Origin: Centipeda felix
GTDB taxonomy: Bacteria; Bacillota; Negativicutes; Selenomonadales; Selenomonadaceae
NCBI RefSeq assembly: GCF_900186465.1
Contig: NZ_LT891957.1
Location: 283,511-347,510 of the forward strand
DNA: 64,000 nucleotides
Reading direction: 5' to 3'
The position numbers were made by a program, and so were the translations under genes. The notes beneath the pieces are model-generated. The model was not told the origin of the DNA, did no database searches, and worked only from the letters and a program-made list of their open reading frames with translations. Positions 8,148 to 17,548 of the stretch are shown here, piece by piece. Each line of letters starts with the position of its first letter. The first letter of the stretch is position 1.

Positions 8148-9134
8148 TTACTCGACAATGGTCGCACCGTTTAACACATCCGCAGGAATCGTCAGCCCGA
8201 TCTTCTCTGCATTCTTCTTGTTGATGACCACTGTGAGGTCATGTGCCGTCTCGATCGGCATCGCAGCCGGCTTCTTTCCTTCAAAAATATCCGCCGCCAT
8301 ATTGCCCGTCTGTACGCCGAGCTTGTAGTAGTCGATGCCCTTCGTCGCAAGCGCACCTGCCGTAACACCACCGACGTAACCGCAGATCACGCCTTTGCCC
8401 GCAGGATCCGTAATGCTCGTGAGCGTCGGAATCGCCGATGCGATCACATTATCCGTCGGCTCATAGAACACATCCACATCGTTCACCATACTCTGCGCTG
8501 CCTGCTGGATGTCGTTGACCGTCGAGATCGTCGCCGTACGCACCGTCAGCCCCTTGGACTGTGCATACTCCGTCATTGCCTTGACCTGAATCTCCGAGTT
8601 GATCTCACTCGATGAGTAGATCGTTCCGATGGTCTTGGCATTCGGATAGAGCTGCATCAGGAGGTCAATCTGCTCCGCGATGGGCGCGAGATCGCTCGTC
8701 CCTGTCACATTGCCGCCCGGGGCATCATTCGATGCGACGACCTTCGCACTCACGTAGTCCGTCACAGCCGTACCGACGATGGGAATATCCTTCGTCGCAT
8801 TCGCAGCAGACTGTACTGCCGGTGTTGCAATCGCACAGATTAGGTCAACCTTGTCACTGATAAAACGCTGAACGATATTCTGGAGGTTGGACTGATCCGC
8901 CTGCGCATTTTGACGGTCAATCGTGAGGTTCTTCCCCTCCTCATAGCCGCGTTCCTTCAGCCCGTCAACAAATCCGCGGTTTGCGTCGTCAAGCGAGCTG
9001 TGCTCCACAAGCTGAACAATTCCGACCTTGTAGGTCTTTTCTCCCTGCTGCGCCTGCTGTCCGCAGCCCGCCGCCACAAGTCCGAGTGCCGTCAGTCCAA
9101 GAGCGGCACATTTCATCCAATTATTCATCCGCAT
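8148..9134 (-). CDS. ABC transporter substrate-binding lipoprotein (COG2984), copy 1
   Basis: About 328 residues from ATG 9132-9134 (MRMNNWMKCAALG); an in-frame ATG at 9155 adds seven residues and cannot be excluded. A lipoprotein signal ends at LVAAGC. The mature protein has the COG2984 features VGIVQLVEHSSLD and the VDVFYEPTDN segment. It should bind the substrate in the periplasm and deliver it to the permease at 7042-7923. It is a close paralogue of the adjacent upstream gene, evidently a tandem duplication. Family members are linked to tryptophan or tyrosine, but the ligand here is unknown. Confidence 0.85.
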   Translation of the reverse strand: MRMNNWMKCAALGLTALGLVAAGCGQQAQQGEKTYKVGIVQLVEHSSLDDANRGFVDGLKERGYEEGKNLTIDRQNAQADQSNLQNIVQRFISDKVDLICAIATPAVQSAANATKDIPIVGTAVTDYVSAKVVASNDAPGGNVTGTSDLAPIAEQIDLLMQLYPNAKTIGTIYSSSEINSEIQVKAMTEYAQSKGLTVRTATISTVNDIQQAAQSMVNDVDVFYEPTDNVIASAIPTLTSITDPAGKGVICGYVGGVTAGALATKGIDYYKLGVQTGNMAADIFEGKKPAAMPIETAHDLTVVINKKNAEKIGLTIPADVLNGATIVE

Positions 9135-9158
9135 CAACGTCCCATCATCATCCATTCA

Positions 9159-10154
9159 TCAGTCCACCAGTGTTGCATCCTTCAGGACCTCCTCCGGAAT
9201 CGTCAGTCCGAGCCGCTCTGCGTTGCCCTTGCTGACGACCAGCGTCAAGTCGCGCGCCGTCTCAATCGGCATATCTGCGGGCTTTGCCTTGCCGTCGAGA
9301 ATGTCGGCCGCCATATCGCCCGTCTGCACGCCGAGCTTGTAGTAATCGATGCCATAGGTCGCGAGACAGCCGCCCGTGACCATGTATGGCTCGGCGCAGA
9401 TAACTGCCTTGCCCGCCGCATCCGTAACGCTGACGAGCGTCGGGATCGAGGAGGAAATCACATTGTCCGTCGGCTCATAGAATACATCGACATCACCGAC
9501 CAGACTCTGTGCCGCCTGCGGGATGTCATTGACCGTCGATACCGTCGCAGCGCGTACCGTCAGCCCCTTCGACTCCGCGTACTCCTTCATCGCCTTGATC
9601 TGCGTCTCAGAGTTGATCTCGCTCGAGGAGTACACCGTCCCGATGACCTTTGCATTCGGGTAGAGCTGCATAAGGAGGTCGATCTGTTTCTTGATCGGAT
9701 TCAGATCGCTCGTGCCCGTCACATTTCCGCCCGGTTTCTCATTCGATTGGACGAGCTTTGCGCTCACATAGTCCGTGATCGCCGTCCCGACGATGGGGAT
9801 ATCCTTCGTCACATTTGCTACCGATTGTGCCGCGGGTGTTGCAATCGCGCAGATCAGATCGACCTTGTCGCTGACAAAACGCTGTGCGATATTCTGGAGA
9901 TTGGACTGATCCGCCTGTGCATTCTGGCGGTCGATCGTGAGGTTCTTCCCCTCCTCGTAGCCACGCGCCTTCAGGCCATCGACAAAACCACGGTTCGCCG
10001 CATCGAGCGCATTGTGCTCCACCAGCTGAACGACACCGATCTTATAGGTCTTCTCTCCACTCGCCTGCTGACTTTTTCCACAGCCTGAGAGAGACAGAAG
10101 CCCGAGGGCGACGACGCCAAGAGCAACTGCCTTCATTGCCGTTTTCATCCGCAT
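9159..10154 (-). CDS. ABC transporter substrate-binding lipoprotein (COG2984), copy 2
   Basis: 331 residues with a lipoprotein signal ending LSLSGC. It aligns end to end with the downstream copy (shared EEGKNLTIDRQNAQADQSN and VFYEPTDNVI segments), with most differences in the signal peptide and the last third. The gene is first in the operon and its stop lies just before the next start. A TATAAT-like -10 box lies around 10198-10203 on the minus strand, but I see no convincing -35. Two binding proteins for one permease/ATPase pair suggest two ligands or affinities. Confidence 0.85.
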   Translation of the reverse strand: MRMKTAMKAVALGVVALGLLSLSGCGKSQQASGEKTYKIGVVQLVEHNALDAANRGFVDGLKARGYEEGKNLTIDRQNAQADQSNLQNIAQRFVSDKVDLICAIATPAAQSVANVTKDIPIVGTAITDYVSAKLVQSNEKPGGNVTGTSDLNPIKKQIDLLMQLYPNAKVIGTVYSSSEINSETQIKAMKEYAESKGLTVRAATVSTVNDIPQAAQSLVGDVDVFYEPTDNVISSSIPTLVSVTDAAGKAVICAEPYMVTGGCLATYGIDYYKLGVQTGDMAADILDGKAKPADMPIETARDLTLVVSKGNAERLGLTIPEEVLKDATLVD

Positions 10155-10302
10155 CGAATCTCCACCTTTTCTTTCCTATCAAATTTTGAATCTTTTTCAT
10201 TATACATGGACAACAAGAAAAAAGCTAGTGGGATAACGTCAAATGATGCGCTAATCTATCGAATCTATTGCTATCGCACGGAAGATGCGCTGCCCGCTGT
10301 CC

Positions 10303-10331
10303 TTGACAACGCACTCCAAGCCTACTAGAAT
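10303..10331 (+). promoter_or_regulatory. Promoter of tag-azlC-azlD
   Basis: TTGACA (10303-10308) and TAGAAT (10326-10331) with a 17-base spacer. Transcription would begin near 10338, leaving a ~78-base leader before the tag start codon. Confidence 0.75.
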
Positions 10332-10360
10332 ACGACGTATCGCAATTCAGAGTGAAATAG

Positions 10361-10396
10361 AGGACAAAGGCCGAAGTCCTAGGGGCATCGGCTTTT
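10361..10396 (+). promoter_or_regulatory. Candidate attenuator in the tag leader
   Basis: GCCGA (10370-10374) pairs with TCGGC (10388-10392), extended by GTCC/GGGC inside, and is followed by TTTTCTTA, the form of an intrinsic terminator. AGGAC (10361-10365) can alternatively pair with GTCCT (10376-10380), which lies in the terminator stem. The hairpin is between the promoter and the gene, so it may control read-through. I do not recognise a known riboswitch core. Confidence 0.5.
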
Positions 10397-10415
10397 CTTA
10401 ATGGAGCGTGTATAT

Positions 10416-10973
10416 ATGGAGAAAAAATGCAGACGATGTGCATGGGTCAATCCAGAGGATCCCATCTATATCAAGTACCATGACGAGGAGTGGGGCATCC
10501 CGCTCCACGACGATCACGCACTCTATGAGCTCTTCCTCTTGGAGACATTTCAGGCGGGACTCTCGTGGGCGACGATCCTGCACAAGCGCGAGAATTTCCG
10601 CCGTGCCTACGAAGGATTTCTCCCGGAGCGCGTCGCCGCATTCGACGCAGCAAAGATAGATGCACTCATGCAGGATGCGGGCATCGTCCGCAACCGCCGC
10701 AAGATCGAGGCGAGCATCACGAACAGCCGCGTCTTTCTCGACATCGTTCGTGAATACGGCTCGTTCGACGCCTATATCTGGGGCTTCACCGAGGGAAAGT
10801 CCATCCGCGAGAGCTGGGAGCTCCGCACCACATCTCCCCTCTCCGACCGCATCACAAAGGATTTGAAGCGACGCGGGATGAAATTTGTCGGCTCGACGTC
10901 GATCTACTCGACACTGCAGGCAATCGGCGTGCTTGCCGCACACGCAGAGGACTGCGACTGGAGGCAGCCATGA
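10416..10973 (+). CDS. tag: DNA-3-methyladenine glycosylase I
   Basis: About 185 residues from the ATG at 10416, which has GGAG nine bases upstream; a start at 10401 would add five residues but has no ribosome site. The N-terminal RCAWVN...YHDEEWG pattern with its cysteine, the FLLETFQAGLSW segment and the C-terminal histidines are those of Tag, which excises 3-methyladenine from alkylated DNA and holds a structural zinc. The stop overlaps the azlC start (ATGA). Confidence 0.93.
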   Translation: MEKKCRRCAWVNPEDPIYIKYHDEEWGIPLHDDHALYELFLLETFQAGLSWATILHKRENFRRAYEGFLPERVAAFDAAKIDALMQDAGIVRNRRKIEASITNSRVFLDIVREYGSFDAYIWGFTEGKSIRESWELRTTSPLSDRITKDLKRRGMKFVGSTSIYSTLQAIGVLAAHAEDCDWRQP

Positions 10974-11677
10974 AAGGAATGACGAACGTTCCGCTCGCTG
11001 CCCTGCGCGCCGCCTTCCCCTACACCGTCCCCATCCTCGCAATTTTTTTCCTTGGGATTGCCTATGGCATCTACATGAATGCATTGGGCTTCTCCTTTCT
11101 CTACCCAATGGCGATGAGCGCGATCATCTTCGGCGGTTCGCTTGAGTTCATCGCCACGGCGCTCCTCCTCGCTCCCTTTGCCCCGCTCGAAACGTTTCTG
11201 CTCGCCCTCATGGTGCAGGGGCGGCATATCTTCTACGGCATCTCCATGTTTGAGAAATACCGTGGAACGGGATGGAAAAAACCGTACCTGATCTACGGAA
11301 TGTGTGACGAGTCATTCTCCATCAACTACACGGCAAAGATCCCGCCGCATATCGACACAGGCTGGTTCATGTTCTTCGTCACTCTGCTGAACCAGCTCTA
11401 CTGGGTCGCAGGGGCCACGCTCGGCGGACTGATCGGGAGCGCTCTGCCCATCAACACATCCGGCATTGAGTTTGCCATGACCGCACTCTTTGTCGTGATC
11501 TTCATTGAACAGTGGAAGAACGATCCGCAGCATCTGACGGGCATCCTCGGCATCGCCGCTGCTGCACTTGCGCTCGTAATATTCGGCCGAGATGCATTCA
11601 TGCTGCCGACCATGGGGATGCTCCTCCTCGGATGCCTCATCCTGCGCCCCATCATCGAGAGGAGGGAGACGGCATGA
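10970..11677 (+). CDS. azlC: AzlC-family branched-chain amino acid exporter subunit
   Basis: 235 residues with about seven hydrophobic segments and the AzlC hallmarks [15 protein letters not shown] near the N-terminus and [15 protein letters not shown] in the middle. AzlC works with a small AzlD subunit to export branched-chain amino acids (azaleucine resistance in Bacillus subtilis), and azlD follows with an ATGA overlap. Co-transcription with tag is shown by the overlap upstream; a functional link with DNA repair is not obvious. Confidence 0.9.
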   Translation: MKGMTNVPLAALRAAFPYTVPILAIFFLGIAYGIYMNALGFSFLYPMAMSAIIFGGSLEFIATALLLAPFAPLETFLLALMVQGRHIFYGISMFEKYRGTGWKKPYLIYGMCDESFSINYTAKIPPHIDTGWFMFFVTLLNQLYWVAGATLGGLIGSALPINTSGIEFAMTALFVVIFIEQWKNDPQHLTGILGIAAAALALVIFGRDAFMLPTMGMLLLGCLILRPIIERRETA

Positions 11678-12006
11678 GTCTTACCGAGCAGTGCATCACG
11701 ATCGGACTCTGTGCGCTTGCGAGCGTGCTCACGCGCGCACTCCCCTTTCTCCTCCTCTCGGAGAAAAAGCCGACGCCGCCGCTTGTTCGCTACCTCGGCA
11801 ACGTCCTCCCCGCCGCCGTCTTCGGAATGCTCGTCGTTTACTGCCTGAAAGATGTGTCTCTCCTCAGCGGGACGCACGGCATACCTGAGGGGATTGCCAT
11901 CGCCGTCACGGCACTCCTGCATTTGAAATTCCGTCAGATGCTCCTCTCCATCGGCGGCGGAACGGCAGTCTATATGCTCCTCGTCCAGTTCGTATTTGCT
12001 GCATAA
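11674..12006 (+). CDS. azlD: AzlD-family small membrane subunit
   Basis: 110 residues starting at the ATG that overlaps the azlC stop. A longer in-frame reading from 11512 lies inside azlC and is rejected. The protein has three to four membrane segments and the [20 protein letters not shown] pattern typical of AzlD/YqhI-like subunits. It ends 10 bp before the intergenic hairpin that terminates the operon. Confidence 0.9.
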   Translation: MSLTEQCITIGLCALASVLTRALPFLLLSEKKPTPPLVRYLGNVLPAAVFGMLVVYCLKDVSLLSGTHGIPEGIAIAVTALLHLKFRQMLLSIGGGTAVYMLLVQFVFAA

Positions 12007-12015
12007 AGACAATAA

Positions 12016-12054
12016 AGGCTGCTGCACGAAGCGTAAAACTTCGTGCAGCAGCCT
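12016..12054 (+). terminator. Terminator hairpin of azlD (interspersed hairpin copy 2)
   Basis: A perfect 16-bp stem (AGGCTGCTGCACGAAG with its complement) and a 7-base loop, followed by TTATCTTT. It lies between the converging azlD and RND pump genes and could work in both directions. A second hairpin (12067-12089, CCTTCCCCGT arms) follows. Confidence 0.7.
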
Positions 12055-12098
12055 TATCTTTGTGCCCCTTCCCCGTCATACGGGGAAGGCCTTTGGGT

Positions 12099-15000
12099 TT
12101 ACATATAATCGTCCGCCGTGCGTGTCTTCGCTTTCTTACTGATGCCGAGCATCCGCGAGATGCGGTCGACAATGACGTAGAACACAGGGATGAGGAACAC
12201 GCCGAGCACCGTCGCACAGAGCATTCCGCCGACGACGGCAACCCCCATGCCGTTGCGCGCAGCTGCGCCCGCACCGGACGCCATACAAAGTGGCAGACAG
12301 CCGATGATGAACGCGAACGAGGTCATGAGGATCGGGCGCAGGCGTAGACCTGCCGCCTGGATGGCCGCCTTCAGCGGATCCATGCCGCGATCCACGCGTA
12401 CCTTTGCAAACTCGACGATCAGGATGGCGTTCTTTGCAGCAAGACCGATGACCATGATGACACCGATCTGCATGTAGACGCTGTTCTGATAGCCCGGTGC
12501 CGGAATGCCAATCGCCCCGAAGATCGCAGCAAGAATGTACTCGGCAAAGAGAGCACCGAAGATGCCCGTCGGCACGGTGAAGAGTACGGCAAACGGCACG
12601 CTCCAGCTCTCATAGAGAGCCGCCAGACAGAGGAAGACAAAGAGCAGTGCGAGCGCGAGAACTTGCATCGTCGAGTTCGCCGACTTCTGCTCCTCGCGGC
12701 TCTGCCCAGACCATGCGATCGAGAAGCCGGAGTTGATGTGATGCTGCACCACCTCGGTGATGGCGTTCATCGCCTGGCCCGAACTGTATCCCGATGCCGC
12801 ATTCCCCTGTATGTTGATCGAACGTGCGCCGTTAAAGCGGCTGATCTGTGTCGGACCAGTCGTGAGTTTCGGCTTCAGAAGTGTATCAAGCGGTACCATC
12901 TCTCCCGCCGAATTGCGGACAAAGATGAACTTCGCGGCCTCTGCCTCTGTACGATACGGCGTCGCAGACTGGAGCACGACCTTATAGGTGCGGCCGAACT
13001 GATTAAAGTCGTTGACCTCGTAGCCGCCAAAGTTGGTCTGCAGTGCCGTAAACACGTCCGAAAGCTGCACACCAAGATTTTTGACCTTCTCGCGGTCAAT
13101 CTCGTACTGATAACTCGGCGCATTGATCTTGAACGTCGTACGAACGCCCTGCAGCTCAGGACGCGTCCGCGCCTCAGCGAGGATGGCATTCACGATGTCG
13201 TTCAGCTCGGTATCCGAGTGACCGCTCATATCCTGCAGCTGAAGCGACCAGCCGCCGACATTGCCGAGCCCCGGCAGTGCCGGCGGGTTGATGGCGACGA
13301 CAGTCGCCTCCGGCGCCTCCATTGCCCCCACGCGGAACATCGTTCCGACAGCGGCAGCAACAGACTCAGCCAGACCAGGACGCTGCGACCAATCCTTCAT
13401 ACCGACGAAGACAACTGCGCCGTTGGAGTTTGCACCCCCGGCGAGAATGTCAAAGCCGTTGATCGACATGACGGCATCCTGCCCCTTGATCTCCTTCTGC
13501 GCCGCCTGCTGGATCTTGTCCACGACCTTTTGTGTCTGATTCGTGGATGCCCCGGACGGGAGCTGGATGGCGATCAGCAGATAGCCCTGATCCTCATCGG
13601 GGACAAACGTAGATGGAAGGTTGCGATAGATGATGGCAGTCAGACCGCAGACGATGAGCAGGAATACGACGGCAATACGCGACTTGCGGATGAATCTTGA
13701 GACAACGCCTACATAGCCCTTGCGCGTACGGTCAAAGACACGGTTAAACCAAGCAAAGAAGCGGTCGAGTACGCCCCCTGAATTGCTCTCCTTCTTTGGC
13801 TTCAGCATCATCGCACAGAGTGCGGGCGTCAGTGTCAGGGCAACGAAGGCGGAGAGTGCCATCGCGATCGCAATGGTCAGAGCGAACTGCTTATAGAGCA
13901 CGCCCATCATGCCGCCCAAGAAGGCGACGGGGACAAAGACAGCCGCAAGGACGAAGGCAATCGCCACAACCGGCCCCTGCACCTCTGCCATGGCACGCTC
14001 TGTTGCGTCCACAGGCGAGAGTCCGCTCTCCATGTGATGCTCTACGTTCTCAATAACGACGATGGCATCATCGACGACGAGACCGATGGCGAGCACCATC
14101 GCAAAGAGCGTCAGCGTATTGATGGAAAAATCCAAGAGGACGAATGTGCCGAATGTACCGATGAGCGAGACCGGCACGGCGAGCAGTGGGATAATCGTTG
14201 CGCGCCAGCTCTGCAAAAAGACGAAGATGACGAGCACGACGAGCAGCAGTGCCTCGACGAAGGTGTGAACCACCTCTTTGATGGAGGCATTGATGTAGTC
14301 CGTGCTGTCAAAGACCGACTTCATCTTGAGCCCGGGCGGGAACGTCTTCTCCGCCTCCGCAAGCACCTTGCGTACCTCGGCAAGGGTAATCATCGCATTC
14401 GCATCCGAGGTGAGCCGGATACCGAAACCGACGGCAGGGTAGCCGTTGAACTTCGCGACGATATTGTTCTGCCGCTCGCCCGTCTCGATGCGTGCCACAT
14501 CCTTCAGGCGGACGAACGAGCCGTCCTTGCCCGAGGCGATGATGACGTTGCCGAACTCCTCCGGCGTCGTCAGGCGTCCCTGCACCTTGCCCGTAAACTG
14601 TTTTTCCTGCCCATTCTCTGCCGGCATACCGCCGACGGTTCCGGCAGGAGCCTGTATGTTCTGCTCCTTGATCGCCGCCGTGATGTCTGCGACGGTCAGG
14701 CCGAGCTCAGCGAGGCGGTCGGGATTCAGCCAGACGCGCATCGCATAGTCTGAGCCAAAGACCTGCACGTCGCCGACGCCGCTGATGCGCTTGATCGCAT
14801 CGAGGAAGTAGAGCGTCGCGTAGTTCTTCATAAAGGCACGGTCATACCTGCCGTCCTCGGAGTACATCGAAACAAAGTACGCCATCTGCCCCGAGGATTT
14901 ACGCGTTGTGACCCCTGCAGACTGCACCGCGGAGGGCAGGCTCGCGTTAGCACCGGCGGCGTTGTTCTGCACCTTGACCGCGTCCATATCGCCGTCCGTA

Positions 15001-15290
15001 CCGACATCAAAGGTGACAGAGAGGCTGTAGCGTCCGGTATCATCAGAGGTGGAGCTCATGTAGTCCATTCCCTGTGTGCCGTTGATCTGCTCCTCGATGA
15101 CCTGTGCGACCGTCTCATTGACAACGGCGGCGCTCGCGCCCGTATAGGATGCCGACACCGAAACCGTTGGCGGAGAAATCTGCGGATACTGCGCAATTGG
15201 CAGCGAAAACCCAGCCAGCGTTCCGACGATAACAATGATCAGTGCGATAACAATCGCAAAGATCGGTCGGTGAATGAAAAATTTTGCCAA
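12099..15290 (-). CDS. RND multidrug efflux pump, HAE1 family (AcrB/MexB-like)
   Basis: 1063 residues, full length for AcrB homologues. It starts MAKFFIHRPIFAIVIAL and contains two copies of the RND layout: one membrane helix, a large periplasmic domain and a cluster of helices. The proton-relay aspartate pair is in AIGLVVDDAIVVIEN, and GTFVLLDFSINTLTLF is typical of HAE1 pumps. It exports drugs or bile-like compounds with the fusion protein encoded immediately upstream. No outer-membrane TolC-type factor is encoded here, so one must come from elsewhere. Confidence 0.95.
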   Translation of the reverse strand: MAKFFIHRPIFAIVIALIIVIVGTLAGFSLPIAQYPQISPPTVSVSASYTGASAAVVNETVAQVIEEQINGTQGMDYMSSTSDDTGRYSLSVTFDVGTDGDMDAVKVQNNAAGANASLPSAVQSAGVTTRKSSGQMAYFVSMYSEDGRYDRAFMKNYATLYFLDAIKRISGVGDVQVFGSDYAMRVWLNPDRLAELGLTVADITAAIKEQNIQAPAGTVGGMPAENGQEKQFTGKVQGRLTTPEEFGNVIIASGKDGSFVRLKDVARIETGERQNNIVAKFNGYPAVGFGIRLTSDANAMITLAEVRKVLAEAEKTFPPGLKMKSVFDSTDYINASIKEVVHTFVEALLLVVLVIFVFLQSWRATIIPLLAVPVSLIGTFGTFVLLDFSINTLTLFAMVLAIGLVVDDAIVVIENVEHHMESGLSPVDATERAMAEVQGPVVAIAFVLAAVFVPVAFLGGMMGVLYKQFALTIAIAMALSAFVALTLTPALCAMMLKPKKESNSGGVLDRFFAWFNRVFDRTRKGYVGVVSRFIRKSRIAVVFLLIVCGLTAIIYRNLPSTFVPDEDQGYLLIAIQLPSGASTNQTQKVVDKIQQAAQKEIKGQDAVMSINGFDILAGGANSNGAVVFVGMKDWSQRPGLAESVAAAVGTMFRVGAMEAPEATVVAINPPALPGLGNVGGWSLQLQDMSGHSDTELNDIVNAILAEARTRPELQGVRTTFKINAPSYQYEIDREKVKNLGVQLSDVFTALQTNFGGYEVNDFNQFGRTYKVVLQSATPYRTEAEAAKFIFVRNSAGEMVPLDTLLKPKLTTGPTQISRFNGARSINIQGNAASGYSSGQAMNAITEVVQHHINSGFSIAWSGQSREEQKSANSTMQVLALALLFVFLCLAALYESWSVPFAVLFTVPTGIFGALFAEYILAAIFGAIGIPAPGYQNSVYMQIGVIMVIGLAAKNAILIVEFAKVRVDRGMDPLKAAIQAAGLRLRPILMTSFAFIIGCLPLCMASGAGAAARNGMGVAVVGGMLCATVLGVFLIPVFYVIVDRISRMLGISKKAKTRTADDYM

Positions 15291-15302
15291 CGGATTTCCT
15301 CC

Positions 15303-16493
15303 TTACTGCGCGGGCGTCGGTGCGCTCGCATTAAAGTCAGAGGAATCTCCCTCAAGCGTGAACCCCATATCGTCCGGCGTCACCATCGTCACCGCGAGAT
15401 CGCCGCCCTCCTGGAGCGTCGTGAGCCCTTCGACGACGACCGTGTCCGAGGCATCCAGACCGTCCTTCACGACGTAGTAGCTGCCGATCTTATCCCCGAG
15501 GGTGATCGTGCGGGCTTCTGCCTTGTTGTTTGCGCCGACGACCATCACAAAGGATTTGCCGAGAAGCTGCTGCACAGCACGCTCGGGAACGAGAAGTGCA
15601 TTCGGAATCGTATCGCCGATCAGCGTTACGCGCGCGAACATCCCCGGCAGGAGAAGTCCGTCCGGATTGTCAAAGAGTGCCTTGACCGTCAGCGTGCCCG
15701 TCTGTGCCGTCAGTGCGCGGTCAGACGTAACGATATGGCCTGTGATCGGATACTTCGAGCCGTTCGAGAGAGTCAGCGTCACTACGACAGAGCCGATACC
15801 GCCCTGCTGTACCGCCTGCTCGACAAAATTCAGGTACTCGTTCTCTGAGAGACTAAACTTCGCATAGATGGGGTTCGACGTGCCCATGGAGACCAACGTT
15901 GTCGAACCTGCCGACACAAAGGTGCCGACGGCAACATCATCGACGGAGAGCTGCCCCGACATCGGTGCGTAGATCGTCGTATCGTCGAGGTTCTCCTGCG
16001 CCTGCTGCACCATTGCCTGGTGCGCCGCAACTGCAGCCTCGTAGGCATTCACCTGCGCCTGCTGGTTGCTCACGGTCTGCTCTGAGATCGCCGCGTTCGC
16101 ATAGAGCTGCTGGTAGCGGTCGAGATCCATGCGCGCGTTGGCGAGCGTCGCCTCCGACTGCGCGAGGTTCGCCTTTGCCTGCAGAAGTGCGCTCTCATAC
16201 TGGCGCGCGTCGATGCGGTAGAGTGGCTGTCCCGCGCGTACAGGCTGGCCGCCGGTGATGTATTTCTCCACGATGTTGCCGGAGACGCGCGACTGGATCT
16301 TCACCTCGTCCGTGCCCATGATCTGTCCGGCGTAGACGTGCGTCAGCGGTGCGTCCTGCCGCAGGACATTCATCGCCTTGACGGCAGTGGGACGTGCGCC
16401 CCCCTGCTTTTCTCCGCCACAGCCCGTGAGCACCACGCTGAGTGCCAGCGCAGCGGCGGCAAATACGCCAAGTCCTTTCCTTATCTCAAACAA
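15303..16493 (-). CDS. RND efflux periplasmic adaptor (AcrA/MexA-like lipoprotein)
   Basis: 396 residues with a TTG start (16491-16493) behind AGGAGG at eight bases. A lipoprotein signal ends in VVLTGC. The barrel-sandwich motif QIMGTDEVKIQSRVSG, an alpha-helical hairpin rich in Gln and Ala (~95-160) and the later DKIGSYYVVKDGL region are as in MexA. It links the inner-membrane pump to the outer-membrane channel. The pump gene follows after 12 bp. An adjacent regulator gene, common in such loci, is absent. Confidence 0.93.
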   Translation of the reverse strand: MFEIRKGLGVFAAAALALSVVLTGCGGEKQGGARPTAVKAMNVLRQDAPLTHVYAGQIMGTDEVKIQSRVSGNIVEKYITGGQPVRAGQPLYRIDARQYESALLQAKANLAQSEATLANARMDLDRYQQLYANAAISEQTVSNQQAQVNAYEAAVAAHQAMVQQAQENLDDTTIYAPMSGQLSVDDVAVGTFVSAGSTTLVSMGTSNPIYAKFSLSENEYLNFVEQAVQQGGIGSVVVTLTLSNGSKYPITGHIVTSDRALTAQTGTLTVKALFDNPDGLLLPGMFARVTLIGDTIPNALLVPERAVQQLLGKSFVMVVGANNKAEARTITLGDKIGSYYVVKDGLDASDTVVVEGLTTLQEGGDLAVTMVTPDDMGFTLEGDSSDFNASAPTPAQ

Positions 16494-16602
16494 GTGAATA
16501 ACCTCCTCTTCTCATTTCCCGCAACAGGAGATAATTGTCAAAATACTCCCACAAGAGAAGGACAAGCATCCATATAGTCGGAATCCCTGCCATAGTGTGT
16601 TT

Positions 16603-16631
16603 ATCTTATCGAAATGCACGGCAAAAGTCAA
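16603..16631 (-). promoter_or_regulatory. Promoter of the RND efflux operon
   Basis: Minus-strand TTGACT (16626-16631) and TAAGAT (16603-16608), 17-base spacer. The leader to the TTG start is about 100 bases. The left end of the IS3 element lies only ~30 bp upstream of the -35 box, so insertion may have removed upstream control sequences. Confidence 0.65.
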
Positions 16632-16684
16632 GAAATGATGCACGGCTGAACCACAGTCAATAGAGTAGACACAAAAAAGAGCAA

Positions 16685-17548
16685 CTAAACAGATGAGAAG
16701 CGGTTGAAGAAATCGGCTTCAAATTCATTCGGGGTTTTATATGCAAGAGATCCATGAGGAAGCCGATTGTTATAAAGATTCTCGATATAGTCGAAGATGT
16801 CCAAACGTAACTCCTCGACAGAGTGATAGGTACGTCGATTGGTACAATTTTTCTTTAAGAACTTAAAGAACGATTCACAACAGGCATTGTCAAAGGGACA
16901 TCCTTTCTTGGAGAACGACTGGACAATATTGTTTGCATCCAAAAGCTTACGGAAAGAAGAAGCGGTATACTCCGCCCCCTGATCGGAATGGAAGATCAGT
17001 CCGTAGGAAATATTTCTGCTCTGATATGCTTTATGGAAGGCTGCGATAATCAGGGCGGTATCGTGTTTGGAGGATAAACTCCAACCGATGATCTTTCGGG
17101 AAAACAAATCCATCACAATACAAAGGAAATACCAAGTACGATTGACCCTAAGATAAGTAAAATCACTGACCCAAACAAGATTGGGGGCAGACTGATGAAA
17201 CTGCCGACGCAGGAGATCGTGGCATTCACCGGAGTCTTTCTGTGGGGTTCGTTTTGGCTTAACGGTGGAAGGCTTTGGAAGGGTCATGGAGCGCATCAGG
17301 CGGTACACTCTTCCGCTGCTGATGGAAATGCCATAGTCACGGGATAAGATATGCGTTATTTTATAAGCACCGATGCAGTTGTCGTAGTCGGCATAGATAT
17401 GAAGAATGAGGCGACGAATGTTCTGATTCTCCTTGATTCTTGGAGAAGGAGGCGCATTAAAGTGCTTATCGTAGGAACTGCGGTTGACGTGAAGGACCCT
17501 GCATAGGGTTTTGATGTCATGTTGGAGGCGCAGCTGATGGACGGCATT
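16685..17548 (-). CDS. IS3-family transposase OrfB (integrase core)
   Basis: The frame is open from just after a TGA at 17549-17551 to 16685 (~287 codons). The first recognisable residues are AVHQLRLQHDIKTLCRVL, then an HTH_21-like stretch, then the rve integrase core: WVSDFTYLR (first Asp), IFHSDQGAEYTA (second Asp) and the CCESFFKFLKK region (Glu), giving an intact DDE triad. There is no obvious ATG near the beginning; translation is probably by frameshifting from orfA or internal initiation. A GTG at 17308 would give only the last 207 residues. Confidence 0.82.
   Translation of the reverse strand, partial: NAVHQLRLQHDIKTLCRVLHVNRSSYDKHFNAPPSPRIKENQNIRRLILHIYADYDNCIGAYKITHILSRDYGISISSGRVYRLMRSMTLPKPSTVKPKRTPQKDSGECHDLLRRQFHQSAPNLVWVSDFTYLRVNRTWYFLCIVMDLFSRKIIGWSLSSKHDTALIIAAFHKAYQSRNISYGLIFHSDQGAEYTASSFRKLLDANNIVQSFSKKGCPFDNACCESFFKFLKKNCTNRRTYHSVEELRLDIFDYIENLYNNRLPHGSLAYKTPNEFEADFFNRFSSV

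Noticed and set aside
8910..10088. A 392-codon plus-strand open frame opposite the binding lipoproteins
   Set aside because: Antisense shadow of two GC-rich lipoprotein genes that have clear signals and family motifs.
10321..10400. Known riboswitch (fluoride, preQ1, T-box) ahead of tag
   Set aside because: None of the conserved cores is present; only a terminator with an alternative pairing can be supported.
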